Positions 36,476-45,985 of a stretch of DNA of 64,000 nt are shown here, one piece after another (the stretch's first letter is position 1; each line of letters starts with the position of its first letter). The position numbers and the translations under genes are program-made. The stretch is taken from contig NZ_JAESWA010000004.1 in assembly GCF_016765615.1 (NCBI RefSeq), positions 1-64,000 of the forward strand, written 5' to 3'. The notes beneath the pieces are model-generated. The model had not been told where the DNA came from. It ran no database searches and was given only the letters and a program-made list of their open reading frames with translations. This stretch comes from Clostridium paridis. Lineage in GTDB: Bacteria > Bacillota > Clostridia > Clostridiales > Clostridiaceae.

Positions 36476-37663
36476 CTATATTTTTTCAGCTATCATTTTT
36501 CCAAATTCTTTACATCTATCCATAGCTTCATCATCAGGATTCCAAAGTTCCTTTATACCATCATTTATCATTTCAAAGCCAGCTTTTGTTAACTCCTCTG
36601 TTATTATCTTAACCGATTCACCACTCCATCCATAGCTTCCAAAGCCAGCTGCTTTTTTACCTTTAAATTCTAATCCTTTTATCATTTCTAATATTGAAGC
36701 AGTTGATGATAAAATACCCTTATTAATTGTGGATGATCCTACTAAAACGATTTTTGACTTAAATACTTCTGTAATTATATCGTTCTTATCTAGCTTTGAT
36801 GAATTTAATTGTTTTATTGTAACATTTGTATTTACACTCTTTATTCCTTCTACTATAGCCTCTGCCATCTTTGAAGTTCCACCCCACATTGTATCATAAA
36901 CTAATGTAATTTGATTTTCAGAGTAATCTTTTGCCCATTCAACATATTTTTCTACAATTTGAAGTGGTTTATCTCTCCATATTATTCCATGACTTGGACA
37001 TATCATATCTACAGGTAAATTAAATCCTAATATTTCATCAACCTTCTTAACTACAAATTTACTAAAAGGTGTTAATATATTAGCATAATATTTAATTGCT
37101 TCTTGATATAGTTCAAATTGGTCTACAGTATCATTGTACATATATTCTGAAGCATAATGTTGTCCAAATGCATCATTACTAAACAATATATTGTCGCCAG
37201 TCATGTATGTAAACATACTGTCAGGCCAGTGTAACATTTTAGCTTCAATAAATATTAATTTGTTTTCTCCAATATCTAATGTATCTCCAGTTTTAACAGT
37301 TACAAAATTCCAATCCTTGTGATAATGCCCCTTCAATATTTTAGCTCCATTTTTTGTACAATAAATTGGAGTATCTGGAATCTCCTCCATTAAATCTAGT
37401 AATCCGCCACTATGATCTGGCTCTGAGTGATTTGCTATTATATAATCTATTTTCTTTAAATCTACTTCTTTCTTTAAGTTTGCAACAAATTCCTTAGAAA
37501 ATGGACTCCAAACTGTATCTATTAGTACTGTTTTTTCATCCTTTATTAAATAAGAATTATATGAAGAACCCTTATGTGTAGAATATTCTTCACCATGGAA
37601 TTTTTTAAGCTCCCAATCAATCTTTCCAACCCAAGTAACTTTTTCATTTAACTTAAAACTCAT
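36476..37663 (-). CDS. Flavodiiron protein (FprA family, oxygen/NO reductase)
   Basis: A 395-residue A-type flavoprotein: an N-terminal metallo-beta-lactamase-like domain with the diiron ligands in ANHSEPDHSGGLL and further His/Asp residues (MLHWPDSMFTY, CPSHGIIWR), and a C-terminal flavodoxin domain (about 255-395) with the FMN loop VYDTMWGGTSKMAEAI. In clostridia these enzymes reduce oxygen to water, protecting the anaerobe. GGAGG precedes ATG. The ferredoxin gene downstream is a plausible electron source. Confidence 0.95.
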   Translation of the reverse strand: MSFKLNEKVTWVGKIDWELKKFHGEEYSTHKGSSYNSYLIKDEKTVLIDTVWSPFSKEFVANLKKEVDLKKIDYIIANHSEPDHSGGLLDLMEEIPDTPIYCTKNGAKILKGHYHKDWNFVTVKTGDTLDIGENKLIFIEAKMLHWPDSMFTYMTGDNILFSNDAFGQHYASEYMYNDTVDQFELYQEAIKYYANILTPFSKFVVKKVDEILGFNLPVDMICPSHGIIWRDKPLQIVEKYVEWAKDYSENQITLVYDTMWGGTSKMAEAIVEGIKSVNTNVTIKQLNSSKLDKNDIITEVFKSKIVLVGSSTINKGILSSTASILEMIKGLEFKGKKAAGFGSYGWSGESVKIITEELTKAGFEMINDGIKELWNPDDEAMDRCKEFGKMIAEKI

Positions 37664-37918
37664 TTATATTCCTCCAATCGAGATTTTATTTTCTATGAGT
37701 TTATAATATAATTTTTTAAATTTGTTTTCTGTGATTCAAATCAATTTATAACTTTAATTTCCCTACTTTAGAAAATAAGGAGTTTTTAACAAAAAACTAC
37801 TAAATTATAATGAATTAAATTGTAAATACTAACTATAGAGCTTTAAATTTATTAAATTGCATATACATATTTAAATGAAAATTTTGTCCTTGTGCTCTAT
37901 ATTAAAGGAGGTACTTAT

Positions 37919-38077
37919 ATGAAAAACGATAATAGAAGAACTTTTGAGAAAAAAGAATTTTTAAGAAATGGTTCAAAAACTCAAGATCAATGGTCCAAAA
38001 ATCGTGAAAACACTACTTTAGAAAAACCTGCTTTAAATGAAAGTGCAATTGAAGCTCAAAAAAGGGGCTTTGAGTAA
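37919..38077 (+). CDS. Small basic hypothetical protein, 52 residues
   Basis: A highly charged, soluble protein (MKNDNRRTFEKKEFLRNGSK) of no recognised family. The start ATG 37919 follows AAAGGAGG with 7 nt spacing. The stop is 15 bp before the start of the next small gene, so the two form one transcript. Size, high charge and pairing fit small sporulation proteins, but no such family is identified. Confidence 0.65.
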   Translation: MKNDNRRTFEKKEFLRNGSKTQDQWSKNRENTTLEKPALNESAIEAQKRGFE

Positions 38078-38092
38078 AAGGTGGTGAATTAA

Positions 38093-38260
38093 ATGAGTGA
38101 AGCTAAAAAATCTAAAGATTTAAACAAAGTAACTAAAAAAGAAATAGCTATGGGTGAAAGAGGACCTTATGTAAGTGAAGTTCAGTATTTTGATACACCT
38201 GAAGATTATAATGATGCTTTCAAAAAATATTATCCAGAAAATAAAGCTCCTAAGCTATAA
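38093..38260 (+). CDS. Small hypothetical protein, 55 residues
   Basis: The reading frame MSEAKKSKDLNKVTKKEIAM continues to a C-terminus rich in Tyr and Asp (VQYFDTPEDYNDAF, then KKYYPENKAPKL). AAAAGGTGGTG lies about 6 nt before ATG. It is the second gene of a pair with the 52-residue gene, and a 23-bp terminator stem begins 2 nt after its stop. The family is unknown. Confidence 0.65.
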   Translation: MSEAKKSKDLNKVTKKEIAMGERGPYVSEVQYFDTPEDYNDAFKKYYPENKAPKL

Positions 38261-38261
38261 A

Positions 38262-38317
38262 TATAACATGGTAAAGGATTACTAAATATCTTATTAGTAA
38301 TCCTTTACCATGTTATA
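38262..38317. terminator. Strong bidirectional terminator
   Basis: A perfect 23-bp stem (TATAACATGGTAAAGGATTA then CTA, and its complement) with a 10-nt loop. It separates the small-gene pair from the convergent kinase gene and is among the longest perfect hairpins in the window. Confidence 0.85.
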
Positions 38318-38331
38318 CTAATTGTACATTC

Positions 38332-39720
38332 TTATATTCCATATATATCTGAGAATTCTATTTTAATCTTTTCATATAAATTACTGTATGTATTGTAATT
38401 TATAGCTTCAACTGCTACTTCATCAGAAATATTTCTAATAGGCAATTCAATAATAAATTCGCTACCAACTCCCAAGCTGCTTTTCACTGTAATTCTTCCA
38501 TTGTGTTTATCAACTAAAGATTTAACAAGTGCTAAACCCATTCCACTGCCTTCATGATTTCTCGTCAACGACTTATTTACCTGCGTAAATTTCTCAAAAA
38601 TCATATCCAGCTTATCTTCTGGTATACCTATACCTGTATCCTCTATTGAAATGAATATAGATTCTTCTTTCTCAAATACATTAACTATTATCTTTCCTCC
38701 TCCCCCAGACTTAGTGAATTTAACAGCATTTGAAAGAATATTTAATATAATATTTTCAATTTTTTCTGGATCTGCGGCAATAATCTTTTCTTTTAATTTA
38801 GAGTTAAAAATCACTTTAACCTCTATATCTTTAATATATTCCTCAACTTCTTCAGTGACCTCTCTTACTATGTCTACAATATCTATGTTTTGAAAATTTA
38901 TATCATAATAATCTGTATCGACCTTAGTAACTTCAATTATATTATTAAATGTTCTCATAAGCCTATAACAGTTCCTTTTCATTGTGTCTAAATATTTCCC
39001 AACAAATTTGTTTTGAGATTTGCCAGGTATATTTGTTACTTCAATAAGCTGAATTGCAGATAAAATAACGTTAATAGGAGTCCTTAACTCATGTGAAATA
39101 TTTGAAAAAAACTCTTTTCTAATATTTTCGTATTCCATATTCTCACAAATTAGCTTATTATTTTCCTCTATGGTATTCTTTAGATTTATCAAATCCTCCT
39201 CAATATTTCTTCTTTCTTGCATTTCTTTTTGAAGAGTTTCTTTTGCCACTAATACTTCTAAATCAACTTCTAACCTTTCACTAAGTATCTTAATAAGCTT
39301 ATAATTATTTTCATTTGTAAAACTATCTTTATTTCCAATGGCGCAAATTATTCCGAATATTTCACCATCTGGCCACTTGATTGGAACCTCAAAATTAAAT
39401 TCCTCAAATTCCAAATCTTGAGTTATAAACCTTTGTTTATTCTTAACAATAGTTTTGCAATAAAGCTCTGATAGAAACCTATTACCATCTCCTTTTTCAT
39501 AAGGATTTCCGCCATTTTTATTGGTAATAAATACTTCCACCTTTTCATCTTTAATATGCTTAATAAGTGCTATAGGTATGTTGAGTGTTATGGCCATAAT
39601 ATCAACTATTTCTTGCCATTTGCTCATAATTGAGTCAGATATCTCTGGTCTTTTATTTGAAGTAATAGTCAATGTAATTGGTTTTTCATGTATGCTAGCT
39701 TTTACATCAGAACATCTCAT
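38332..39720 (-). CDS. Soluble GAF-type sensor histidine kinase (orphan)
   Basis: A 462-residue kinase with no TM helix. The N-terminal GAF-like domain (about 30-160) is followed by a coiled coil (about 160-200), the phosphorylated His in FFSNISHELRTPINV (H210) and a full ATPase domain (NILSNAVKFT, DTGIGIPEDKL, GSGMGLALVKSLV). The protein ends in the tail IKIEFSDIYGI. No response regulator is encoded nearby. Orphan kinases in clostridia often phosphorylate Spo0A, so a role in sporulation control is possible. A second kinase gene is 51 bp upstream. Confidence 0.9.
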   Translation of the reverse strand: MRCSDVKASIHEKPITLTITSNKRPEISDSIMSKWQEIVDIMAITLNIPIALIKHIKDEKVEVFITNKNGGNPYEKGDGNRFLSELYCKTIVKNKQRFITQDLEFEEFNFEVPIKWPDGEIFGIICAIGNKDSFTNENNYKLIKILSERLEVDLEVLVAKETLQKEMQERRNIEEDLINLKNTIEENNKLICENMEYENIRKEFFSNISHELRTPINVILSAIQLIEVTNIPGKSQNKFVGKYLDTMKRNCYRLMRTFNNIIEVTKVDTDYYDINFQNIDIVDIVREVTEEVEEYIKDIEVKVIFNSKLKEKIIAADPEKIENIILNILSNAVKFTKSGGGGKIIVNVFEKEESIFISIEDTGIGIPEDKLDMIFEKFTQVNKSLTRNHEGSGMGLALVKSLVDKHNGRITVKSSLGVGSEFIIELPIRNISDEVAVEAINYNTYSNLYEKIKIEFSDIYGI

Positions 39721-39771
39721 AATAACCCTTCTTTCATATTAAAACCCATTCAGAATAAATCCAACCATGTC

Positions 39772-41766
39772 TTAAAGAGAGTAAATATCAGAAAACTCAA
39801 TATTCATTTTTTCTATATTTTTTTCTTTCTTAAATTCATAATCTTTAGTATTCACTACATTAACTTGATGAAAACCTCCATCTATTAATACAGGTAAATG
39901 AACTAAGAATTCTGTACCTTTGGTGAGCTTACTTTTTACTTCAATAGTGCCACCATGCATTTCTACAAGACTCTTTACAAGGTTTAATCCAATACCACTC
40001 CCTTCTTTTTTCCTTGCTAGAGAACTTTCTACTTGTGTAAACCTATCAAATATAGTTTGAAGCTTATCTTCTGGTATACCACAACCAGTATCCTTTATAG
40101 ATATAATTATTTCTGAAATTCTATCGTATATATTTACCTTAATACAACCATCAGCTTCAGTGAATTTTATAGCATTAGAAAGCAAATTTAAGATTATTCT
40201 TTCAATTTTCTCCTCATCACAACTAATGATTTTTTCTTCGACTTCAGTATCAAAAATTAATTCTATATTCTTACCTTTAAGGTACTCTACTACAGAAGAT
40301 GAAATTTCTTCCACTATATTTATAATATCGCTATTTTTTCTATTTAATTTATAGAATCCTGCATCTATTTTTGTTATATCTAAAAAATTATTTACTAATC
40401 TTAATAATCTGTAGCAATTTTGTTTCATCAATTTCAAATAATTTTTTATCTTGGCTATATTTATTTTTCCTTCATCATCAGTATACATCCCTAAAACCTG
40501 TACAGAACTTAGAATTATATTTAAAGGTGTCCTTAATTCATGTGATATATTTGATAAAAAGTCTGTTTTTATCTTGTCATATTCCAAAGTTTTCTCAAGT
40601 AATAGTTTTTCCTCAAGCATCTTTAACTTTAATTCTTCTAATTTAATCTTATCAGTCACATCTCTTAATACTGAAATAACGCATTCTTCATTATCATATA
40701 TTATCTTTCTTGAATTCACCTCTAAAAAAATTTCAGCTTCATTATAGTAATAAGAATATATTTGAGGTGAAAGAACATTATTATAAGTTATTAAATCCTT
40801 CAACCTAGCATCAATAGTATCATACCATTTGGAGTCAATTATCTTTTTAAACTCACTTCCTATCATATCCTTTGGACTCTTAAATCCACTTAATTTTGCT
40901 AAGTTTTCATTTGCGAATATGATTTTACCATCACAGTGAACTCCAATATAGTCAGGTAAGGTTTTTAATAATGTTTCATATTTTTTTTCACTCTCATTTA
41001 ATTTTTGCTCAATATTTTTTCTTATAGTTATATCCTTAAATACAACTATTTTTTTATCTTCTCCTAGAGAATTAATGGAGCATTCAACTTGTATTCCTTT
41101 ATTTCCTTCACTTAATATATTGGTTTCAAAAAAACAAGGTTTCTTATCTACTTCAAAATTTTCCACTCTTCTGATAAATTCATCTCGATAATCCAAGGAT
41201 ATAAATTCGCTAATTTTTCTCTTCATAACGTTATTTATATCTACTTCGCCTAATAATTCTGATGCTTTTTTATTTAGGGCCTCTATCAAATTATGATTAG
41301 TAACAAATATACCTATTTGAATCTCATTAAATATACTTCTATTTAATGCATCCCTTGTTATATACTCATTTCTTATATTTTCTTCTTTCTTTTTTTCATT
41401 ACTTATTTCCTTAATTATACTTAATACTATATTATTCTCCTCACTCCCAATATTTACAGAGAAGACTTCAACTTGAAATTCGTCACCATTCTTACAGCAA
41501 TGGATATCTTTAAAAAGCTTTCCTTCTTCTAATAATCTTAGTATTTGATCTTCACCATTTTTCTTAATCTTTTTACTTATGTCATAAATTGAAAAGTTAG
41601 CAATTTGTTCACTGGTATATCCATATCTTCTTAATGCCACTTCATTTGCTTTAAGAATTTCACCTGTTGAAGGACAAATAAGTAACATAATTTCATTTGA
41701 GTTTCTAAACATATTTTCTAATATTAAATTTGAATTCAAGTACTTACTCATATCTTCAAAATCCAT
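39772..41766 (-). CDS. Soluble triple-PAS histidine kinase (orphan)
   Basis: A 664-residue kinase with no TM helix. Three PAS-type domains (about 15-125, 140-250, 265-375) precede the His box FLSNISHELRTPLNI (H409) and an intact ATPase domain (NLLSNAIKFT, DTGCGIPEDKL, GSGIGLNLVKSLVE). It ends in MNIEFSDIYSL, nearly the same tail as the neighbouring kinase. AAGGTGG precedes ATG. The two kinase genes lie head to tail and share high similarity in the catalytic half, which suggests a duplication with exchanged sensor modules. The signal is probably cytosolic. Confidence 0.9.
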   Translation of the reverse strand: MDFEDMSKYLNSNLILENMFRNSNEIMLLICPSTGEILKANEVALRRYGYTSEQIANFSIYDISKKIKKNGEDQILRLLEEGKLFKDIHCCKNGDEFQVEVFSVNIGSEENNIVLSIIKEISNEKKKEENIRNEYITRDALNRSIFNEIQIGIFVTNHNLIEALNKKASELLGEVDINNVMKRKISEFISLDYRDEFIRRVENFEVDKKPCFFETNILSEGNKGIQVECSINSLGEDKKIVVFKDITIRKNIEQKLNESEKKYETLLKTLPDYIGVHCDGKIIFANENLAKLSGFKSPKDMIGSEFKKIIDSKWYDTIDARLKDLITYNNVLSPQIYSYYYNEAEIFLEVNSRKIIYDNEECVISVLRDVTDKIKLEELKLKMLEEKLLLEKTLEYDKIKTDFLSNISHELRTPLNIILSSVQVLGMYTDDEGKINIAKIKNYLKLMKQNCYRLLRLVNNFLDITKIDAGFYKLNRKNSDIINIVEEISSSVVEYLKGKNIELIFDTEVEEKIISCDEEKIERIILNLLSNAIKFTEADGCIKVNIYDRISEIIISIKDTGCGIPEDKLQTIFDRFTQVESSLARKKEGSGIGLNLVKSLVEMHGGTIEVKSKLTKGTEFLVHLPVLIDGGFHQVNVVNTKDYEFKKEKNIEKMNIEFSDIYSL

Positions 41767-41885
41767 GTATATACCACCTTCATAAATGTTTGATTATTTT
41801 TGTTACCTCATTTTATAATTTCAACTAATATTTACAAAATCCTCCTCTTATATTAAATTTTTATTAATAATTACTTGTAACAAAA

Positions 41886-41924
41886 AAAGAACTAAATATA
41901 ATTTTATGATTATTTTAGTTCTTT
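41886..41924 (-). terminator. Terminator after the SIR2-like gene
   Basis: An 11-bp stem (AAAGAACTAAA / TTTAGTTCTTT) with a 17-nt loop and a TTTTTTTG run on the minus strand. It lies about 100 bp past the SIR2-like stop; the stretch between holds no supported gene. Confidence 0.7.
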
Positions 41925-42023
41925 CAAACGATTAGTTTACTGCAGTTTTATTGTTATCTTCAATATAATTATTTATAACTTTTTCAAAACTTAAGACATC
42001 TTTCATTTCGCAAAAGCCAATTA

Positions 42024-43565
42024 TTACTCTAAATCAATCGCTTCTTCATTTTCTAATGATCTATACCAGATATTATTTCTTATTACATCATTTCTATTTC
42101 TATCAACTAGAATAATATTTAGACCTTTTATAGAATCTAGTCTTAACTTTTTTTGATATTCTTTCTTTATATTTCTTATGCTGTTATTGTTCTCTTCTGT
42201 ATAATGTAATATCACTATTGTTTTATTATAATCTTCTATTAATTCTCTGAACATCCCATTAATATGTCCATCGTCTGAATTAAAGCCAAATCCGACTATA
42301 CAAATAATATCTGCCTCCATAAGTCTATTAAATAAATTTACGTATCTAGCGGACATTTTTACTGAGGTTAATGGCTTTATTCCACTTTGTGTAAAAAGAA
42401 ACGGTACAATTACATGTTTTTTCATTTCATTTTCTTTCTCAGTAACTATTTTGTTAAGATAAGGATCATAGTAATCCTTTACTGAACCATTAAGGTAAAA
42501 AACTTCTTTTCCAATTATATCTTCTATAAAAGAATTATAATTGGTAGTACCAACCGCAACCAATTCATAATCATCCTCAAGCTTTAAAATGTCATGATAA
42601 TATCCATTTCCTTGAGCAATTTTCTCTTTATTTTTATCTGCTTGAAAATTTATATATCTTCTAACTGTATAAAGAAATATTATTATCTTACTGAATTTAC
42701 CCCAATCAGTTTTAGGATTATATATATATCTCCAATTACTATCAATCAGTGTTTGATAATCCAACGCCCTAGAAAAAATATCTTCTAAAATCAACATTCC
42801 AAACTGTAAGATAACTTCCTCATTATTTGTTATCTCAAATATATTCTTCTCTTCATTTTCTATTAATAATTCTAAGCCTCTCATTCCAGTATTACTGTAA
42901 TCTAATGAGAATACTGCCCCTAAGTCATCAAACAAATCAATTGTATCAGGGCTTTTTTCAAAAACTCCATCATTTAGCCTATGTATAAGTTCCTCTCCCA
43001 ATGAACCTATTAGTAATTCTAAAATTGTTCTTGTTATATTTTTTATATTTTTATTAAATTCTTTACTAACATTATCAATTTGTATAAGTCTTAAAAAGGC
43101 TGAAAAATAATTAGTTCTAAAGATTTCGTTCATATCTGCGCCCAGCATATGATTTAACTTTATTTCTTGCCCATAGTTAAACTTACCTATCTCAACACCA
43201 AGTACTTCTTCAAAAATCTTATCAATATCTAATCCCTCTTTATACAATCCTTCTACTATAACATTAACATTTTCATCAAAGTGTCTTAAGTAATTTATTA
43301 TAAGTCCTCTTTTATTTTCCAAGCTTCCTTTTACTATTGAATCGTATTGACCTTTGGTAAAGGCTGTTAACTTTTTGTTCTCAAAATCATCAGGTAGCCA
43401 ACTTGAATAAGGTGATTGCTTATCTACATTTTTTAGTTGATTCTTTAAGCTATCTTTATCCTTTGATGTGTTCATTCTAAAAATATCCAATGCAAATTTT
43501 CCACCAGAAGGCAGACCATATGAGCATTCAGCTCCTGCACCTAGGAATAATGCTACTTTCTTCAT
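42024..43565 (-). CDS. Stand-alone SIR2-like protein
   Basis: A 513-residue protein with scattered but ordered SIR2-fold motifs: the NAD-binding start KKVALFLGAGAECSYGLPSG, VAVGTTNYNSFIED, VFYLNGSVKD (the HG-type position) and IICIVGFGFNSDDGHINGMF. The long helical middle (about 90-340) is unlike sirtuin deacetylases and has no zinc cysteines. SIR2-fold proteins of this kind serve as NAD-cleaving effectors in several anti-phage systems, so a defence role is possible. ATG 43565 has GGGGGAG 5 nt upstream. No partner gene is apparent. An inverted repeat TTATACA/TGTATAA lies upstream at 43642-43660. Confidence 0.75.
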   Translation of the reverse strand: MKKVALFLGAGAECSYGLPSGGKFALDIFRMNTSKDKDSLKNQLKNVDKQSPYSSWLPDDFENKKLTAFTKGQYDSIVKGSLENKRGLIINYLRHFDENVNVIVEGLYKEGLDIDKIFEEVLGVEIGKFNYGQEIKLNHMLGADMNEIFRTNYFSAFLRLIQIDNVSKEFNKNIKNITRTILELLIGSLGEELIHRLNDGVFEKSPDTIDLFDDLGAVFSLDYSNTGMRGLELLIENEEKNIFEITNNEEVILQFGMLILEDIFSRALDYQTLIDSNWRYIYNPKTDWGKFSKIIIFLYTVRRYINFQADKNKEKIAQGNGYYHDILKLEDDYELVAVGTTNYNSFIEDIIGKEVFYLNGSVKDYYDPYLNKIVTEKENEMKKHVIVPFLFTQSGIKPLTSVKMSARYVNLFNRLMEADIICIVGFGFNSDDGHINGMFRELIEDYNKTIVILHYTEENNNSIRNIKKEYQKKLRLDSIKGLNIILVDRNRNDVIRNNIWYRSLENEEAIDLE

Positions 43566-43663
43566 AATTACTCCCCCTAATAAGTTATTAGTTGAACTTA
43601 AAACCCTATACAATATTTATACAAATCCATCTATATGAATATTATACAATATCTGTATAAACA

Positions 43664-43693
43664 AAAACACCAACTAAGCATAGTTGGTGTTTT
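43664..43693 (-). terminator. Terminator after the GGDEF-EAL gene
   Basis: A 13-bp stem (AAAACACCAACTA / TAGTTGGTGTTTT) with a 4-nt loop and a TTTTTGTTT tail on the minus strand, 10 bp past the stop. Confidence 0.85.
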
Positions 43694-43702
43694 ATTTATT
43701 AG

Positions 43703-45190
43703 CTAACTAATCATTAATATTTTTTCAATCTCATTATTCGATATTGGCTTACTAAAAAGAAATCCTTGAGCTATATCACAATTAATTTTCTTTAAAATCT
43801 CGTATTGCTCATTTGTTTCAATACCCTCTGCTATTACTTTTAAGTTCAGCGTATGGGCTAATTGAATTATACCTGTTAATATATGTTTGCTATTATCAGA
43901 AACCGCGATATCATTTATAAAGCTTTTGTCTATTTTCAAGTTATCTATAGGAAGGTTTTTCAAGTAATTTAAGGATGAATATCCTGTCCCAAAATCATCC
44001 AATGAAACCTTTACCCCTAACTTTTTTAGTTTCTCTAGGGTTTTTATACTTCTATCTAAGGACTTAATTAATGCAGTTTCTGTAATCTCTAATTCTAATT
44101 GTTCAGGTTCCAAGTTATTTTCTTCCAAAACATTACTAACAATTTCAATAAAGTCACTTTGTTCAAACTGTATTGGTGATATATTTATTGCAATAATGTT
44201 TTTAATTCCTTTTTCTATCCATTTACTATTTTGTATACACGCCTCTCTTAGAATCCATTCTCCTAATGATATTATTAGCCCAGAATCCTCTGCTACACTA
44301 ATAAATTCGGCTGGAGAAATTTCACCTAGTTCTTTACTATTCCATCTAAGCAAAGCTTCATAACCAATTATCTTTTTAGTTTCAACATTATATTGTGGTT
44401 GATACTTTATTGATAATTCATTATTTTTAATTGAATTTCTTAAATGTTTTTCTAGAATATCCTTTCGGTATATTTTTTCGAAAAGCATTTTATCATAAAA
44501 ACGATATTTATTTTTTCCAAGCTTTTTAGCCTCGTACATAGCAACTTCTGAATTTTTAATAATATTATTTATATCAGTCCCATCATATGGGTATATGGCT
44601 ATTCCTATATTTAGAGATACATATACTTTCTTCTCTTCAATTTTAAATTCATCATTTATATTGTTTATTATGGAATCAGCTAAGACTATTACCTCAGTTT
44701 TTTCTTTATAATTATCAAATAGAACTATAAAATCATCTCCACCCCATCTATAAATACTACATTTATCATCTATTACTTTACGCAATTGCTTCGCTATTAA
44801 AATAAGTAATTGATCTCCATAATGATGACCTAGAATGTCATTAGTATTTTTGAAATCTCCAATATCTAAAAATAATAATGCAAATTTTCTGTTTTTATTC
44901 TCAAAATCTACTATTTCATATAACCTTTTTATTAAATAGGATTTATTACAAAGCTTCGTTAAGCTATCATGATTAGCTAAATATTTTATTTTCTCATCTC
45001 TTTCTAGTAGTTCATCATATTGTTTTTTTAATTCTTTTTTAGTTGCTATTAATTCGTTCTTGGTATCCTCTACTTTAACTCCAGATTTTTTATCTCTTTT
45101 TATTACACCTAAAAGTATTAGAAATACAACTAGTACTAAAAAATGCAAAAAAATAAAATAACCTTTAAATAAATCAGTTGATAAATTCAT
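43703..45190 (-). CDS. GGDEF-EAL cyclic-di-GMP enzyme, membrane-anchored
   Basis: A 495-residue protein. One N-terminal TM helix (about 9-29), a short coiled coil, a GGDEF domain (about 65-230; NHDSLTKLCNKSYLIK, IYRWGGDDFIVLF) and an EAL domain (about 245-490). The GGDEF signature reads GGDDF, a tolerated variant. The EAL domain looks intact: YEALLRWNSKELGEISPAEF, LEITETALI, LDDFGTGYSSLNYLKNLPID, KVIAEGIETNEQ. It may make or break c-di-GMP; the phosphodiesterase side looks the more surely active. It is the only clearly active c-di-GMP enzyme in the window. Confidence 0.93.
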   Translation of the reverse strand: MNLSTDLFKGYFIFLHFLVLVVFLILLGVIKRDKKSGVKVEDTKNELIATKKELKKQYDELLERDEKIKYLANHDSLTKLCNKSYLIKRLYEIVDFENKNRKFALLFLDIGDFKNTNDILGHHYGDQLLILIAKQLRKVIDDKCSIYRWGGDDFIVLFDNYKEKTEVIVLADSIINNINDEFKIEEKKVYVSLNIGIAIYPYDGTDINNIIKNSEVAMYEAKKLGKNKYRFYDKMLFEKIYRKDILEKHLRNSIKNNELSIKYQPQYNVETKKIIGYEALLRWNSKELGEISPAEFISVAEDSGLIISLGEWILREACIQNSKWIEKGIKNIIAINISPIQFEQSDFIEIVSNVLEENNLEPEQLELEITETALIKSLDRSIKTLEKLKKLGVKVSLDDFGTGYSSLNYLKNLPIDNLKIDKSFINDIAVSDNSKHILTGIIQLAHTLNLKVIAEGIETNEQYEILKKINCDIAQGFLFSKPISNNEIEKILMIS

Positions 45191-45985
45191 AACATGCCAT
45201 CCTATAACTAAATATTATTGTTACTTTCTCACTTTATTGTATGAAAAAAACAAATTCATTTGTAAAAATTATTGTTTTACGAGATAAATTTTACCACATA
45301 AGTTTTTATTTTACAACATAAAACTACATATAATTTGCATTTTCTACATACTTCTTCCATAATTACTTATATATATTAATTTGTATATGATATTTCATTA
45401 AAGTTATCATTTTTAGCCTGTCAATATGTATTTATTTTCCAGAATATTTATTATGTTTTTGGATAACTTAATATCAAGGAACAAATAAAGATTAAGCCAA
45501 GACTTAAATATATTTATAATTATTTAAGTTTAGTGTAATTATAAATTATTATTTATAATTGCGTGAATTCTATATGGTTAGGAAAAGTGTTATTATAGTC
45601 GGAAACTAAAACTTCTTATTATAATAATATTCCAACTTATCATATAGGGTTTAGCGAATATCATATATGGTGTTGAAATGATGTTATATAGCCGTGAGGT
45701 TATATAGGGTTGTGTAAATATCTTATATGGTAGAATGAACCATTATTATGAGTAGTGACTTATTTGTATATAGTCGAAAGATTATATATGTATAATAAAT
45801 TATTTATAATAGTGCTAGTTTAATCTTATTTGTTTCCTGTAACACAATTAGAATTTTTTAATATAATATTAATTATCCAAATTTATAAAAATACTAATCA
45901 CATGATGCTTCAATACTAAAAAACTTATTTTTTAGTATTTTTTTATTCATACATTTTTGTTAGAAAATAAAGGTAGGTGAAAAAG
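45191..45985. other. 795-bp AT-rich intergenic region
   Basis: No gene of reasonable length or with a ribosome binding site was found on either strand. It holds promoter space for the GGDEF-EAL gene on the left, a 9-bp-arm palindrome at 45502-45529 (ACTTAAATA / TATTTAAGT), a two-copy degenerate repeat at 45641-45730, and two copies of a TATAGTCG(G)AAA word near 45593 and 45770. Its role is unknown. Confidence 0.5.
45641..45730. repeat. Two 30-bp degenerate direct repeats with a 60-bp period
   Basis: CATATAGGGTTTAGCGAATA followed by TCATATATGG at 45641-45670, and TATATAGGGTTGTGTAAATA followed by TCTTATATGG at 45701-45730. By eye 24 of 30 positions agree. The spacing is exactly 60 bp. A third partial TTATATAG word lies between them at about 45684. 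Confidence 0.5.

Noticed and set aside
41945-42016. Minus-strand frame ending KVINNYIEDNNKTAVN just after the SIR2-like gene
   Set aside because: Only about 24 codons from an ATG without a ribosome binding site, and a stop limits it upstream. It may be a remnant of something, but there is not enough to call a gene.
45191-45985. CRISPR array or cyclic-di-GMP riboswitch in the long intergenic gap
   Set aside because: Only two degenerate repeat copies, with no near-identical series. No GGAGAG...CGCAAAGCC-type riboswitch core next to the GGDEF-EAL gene.
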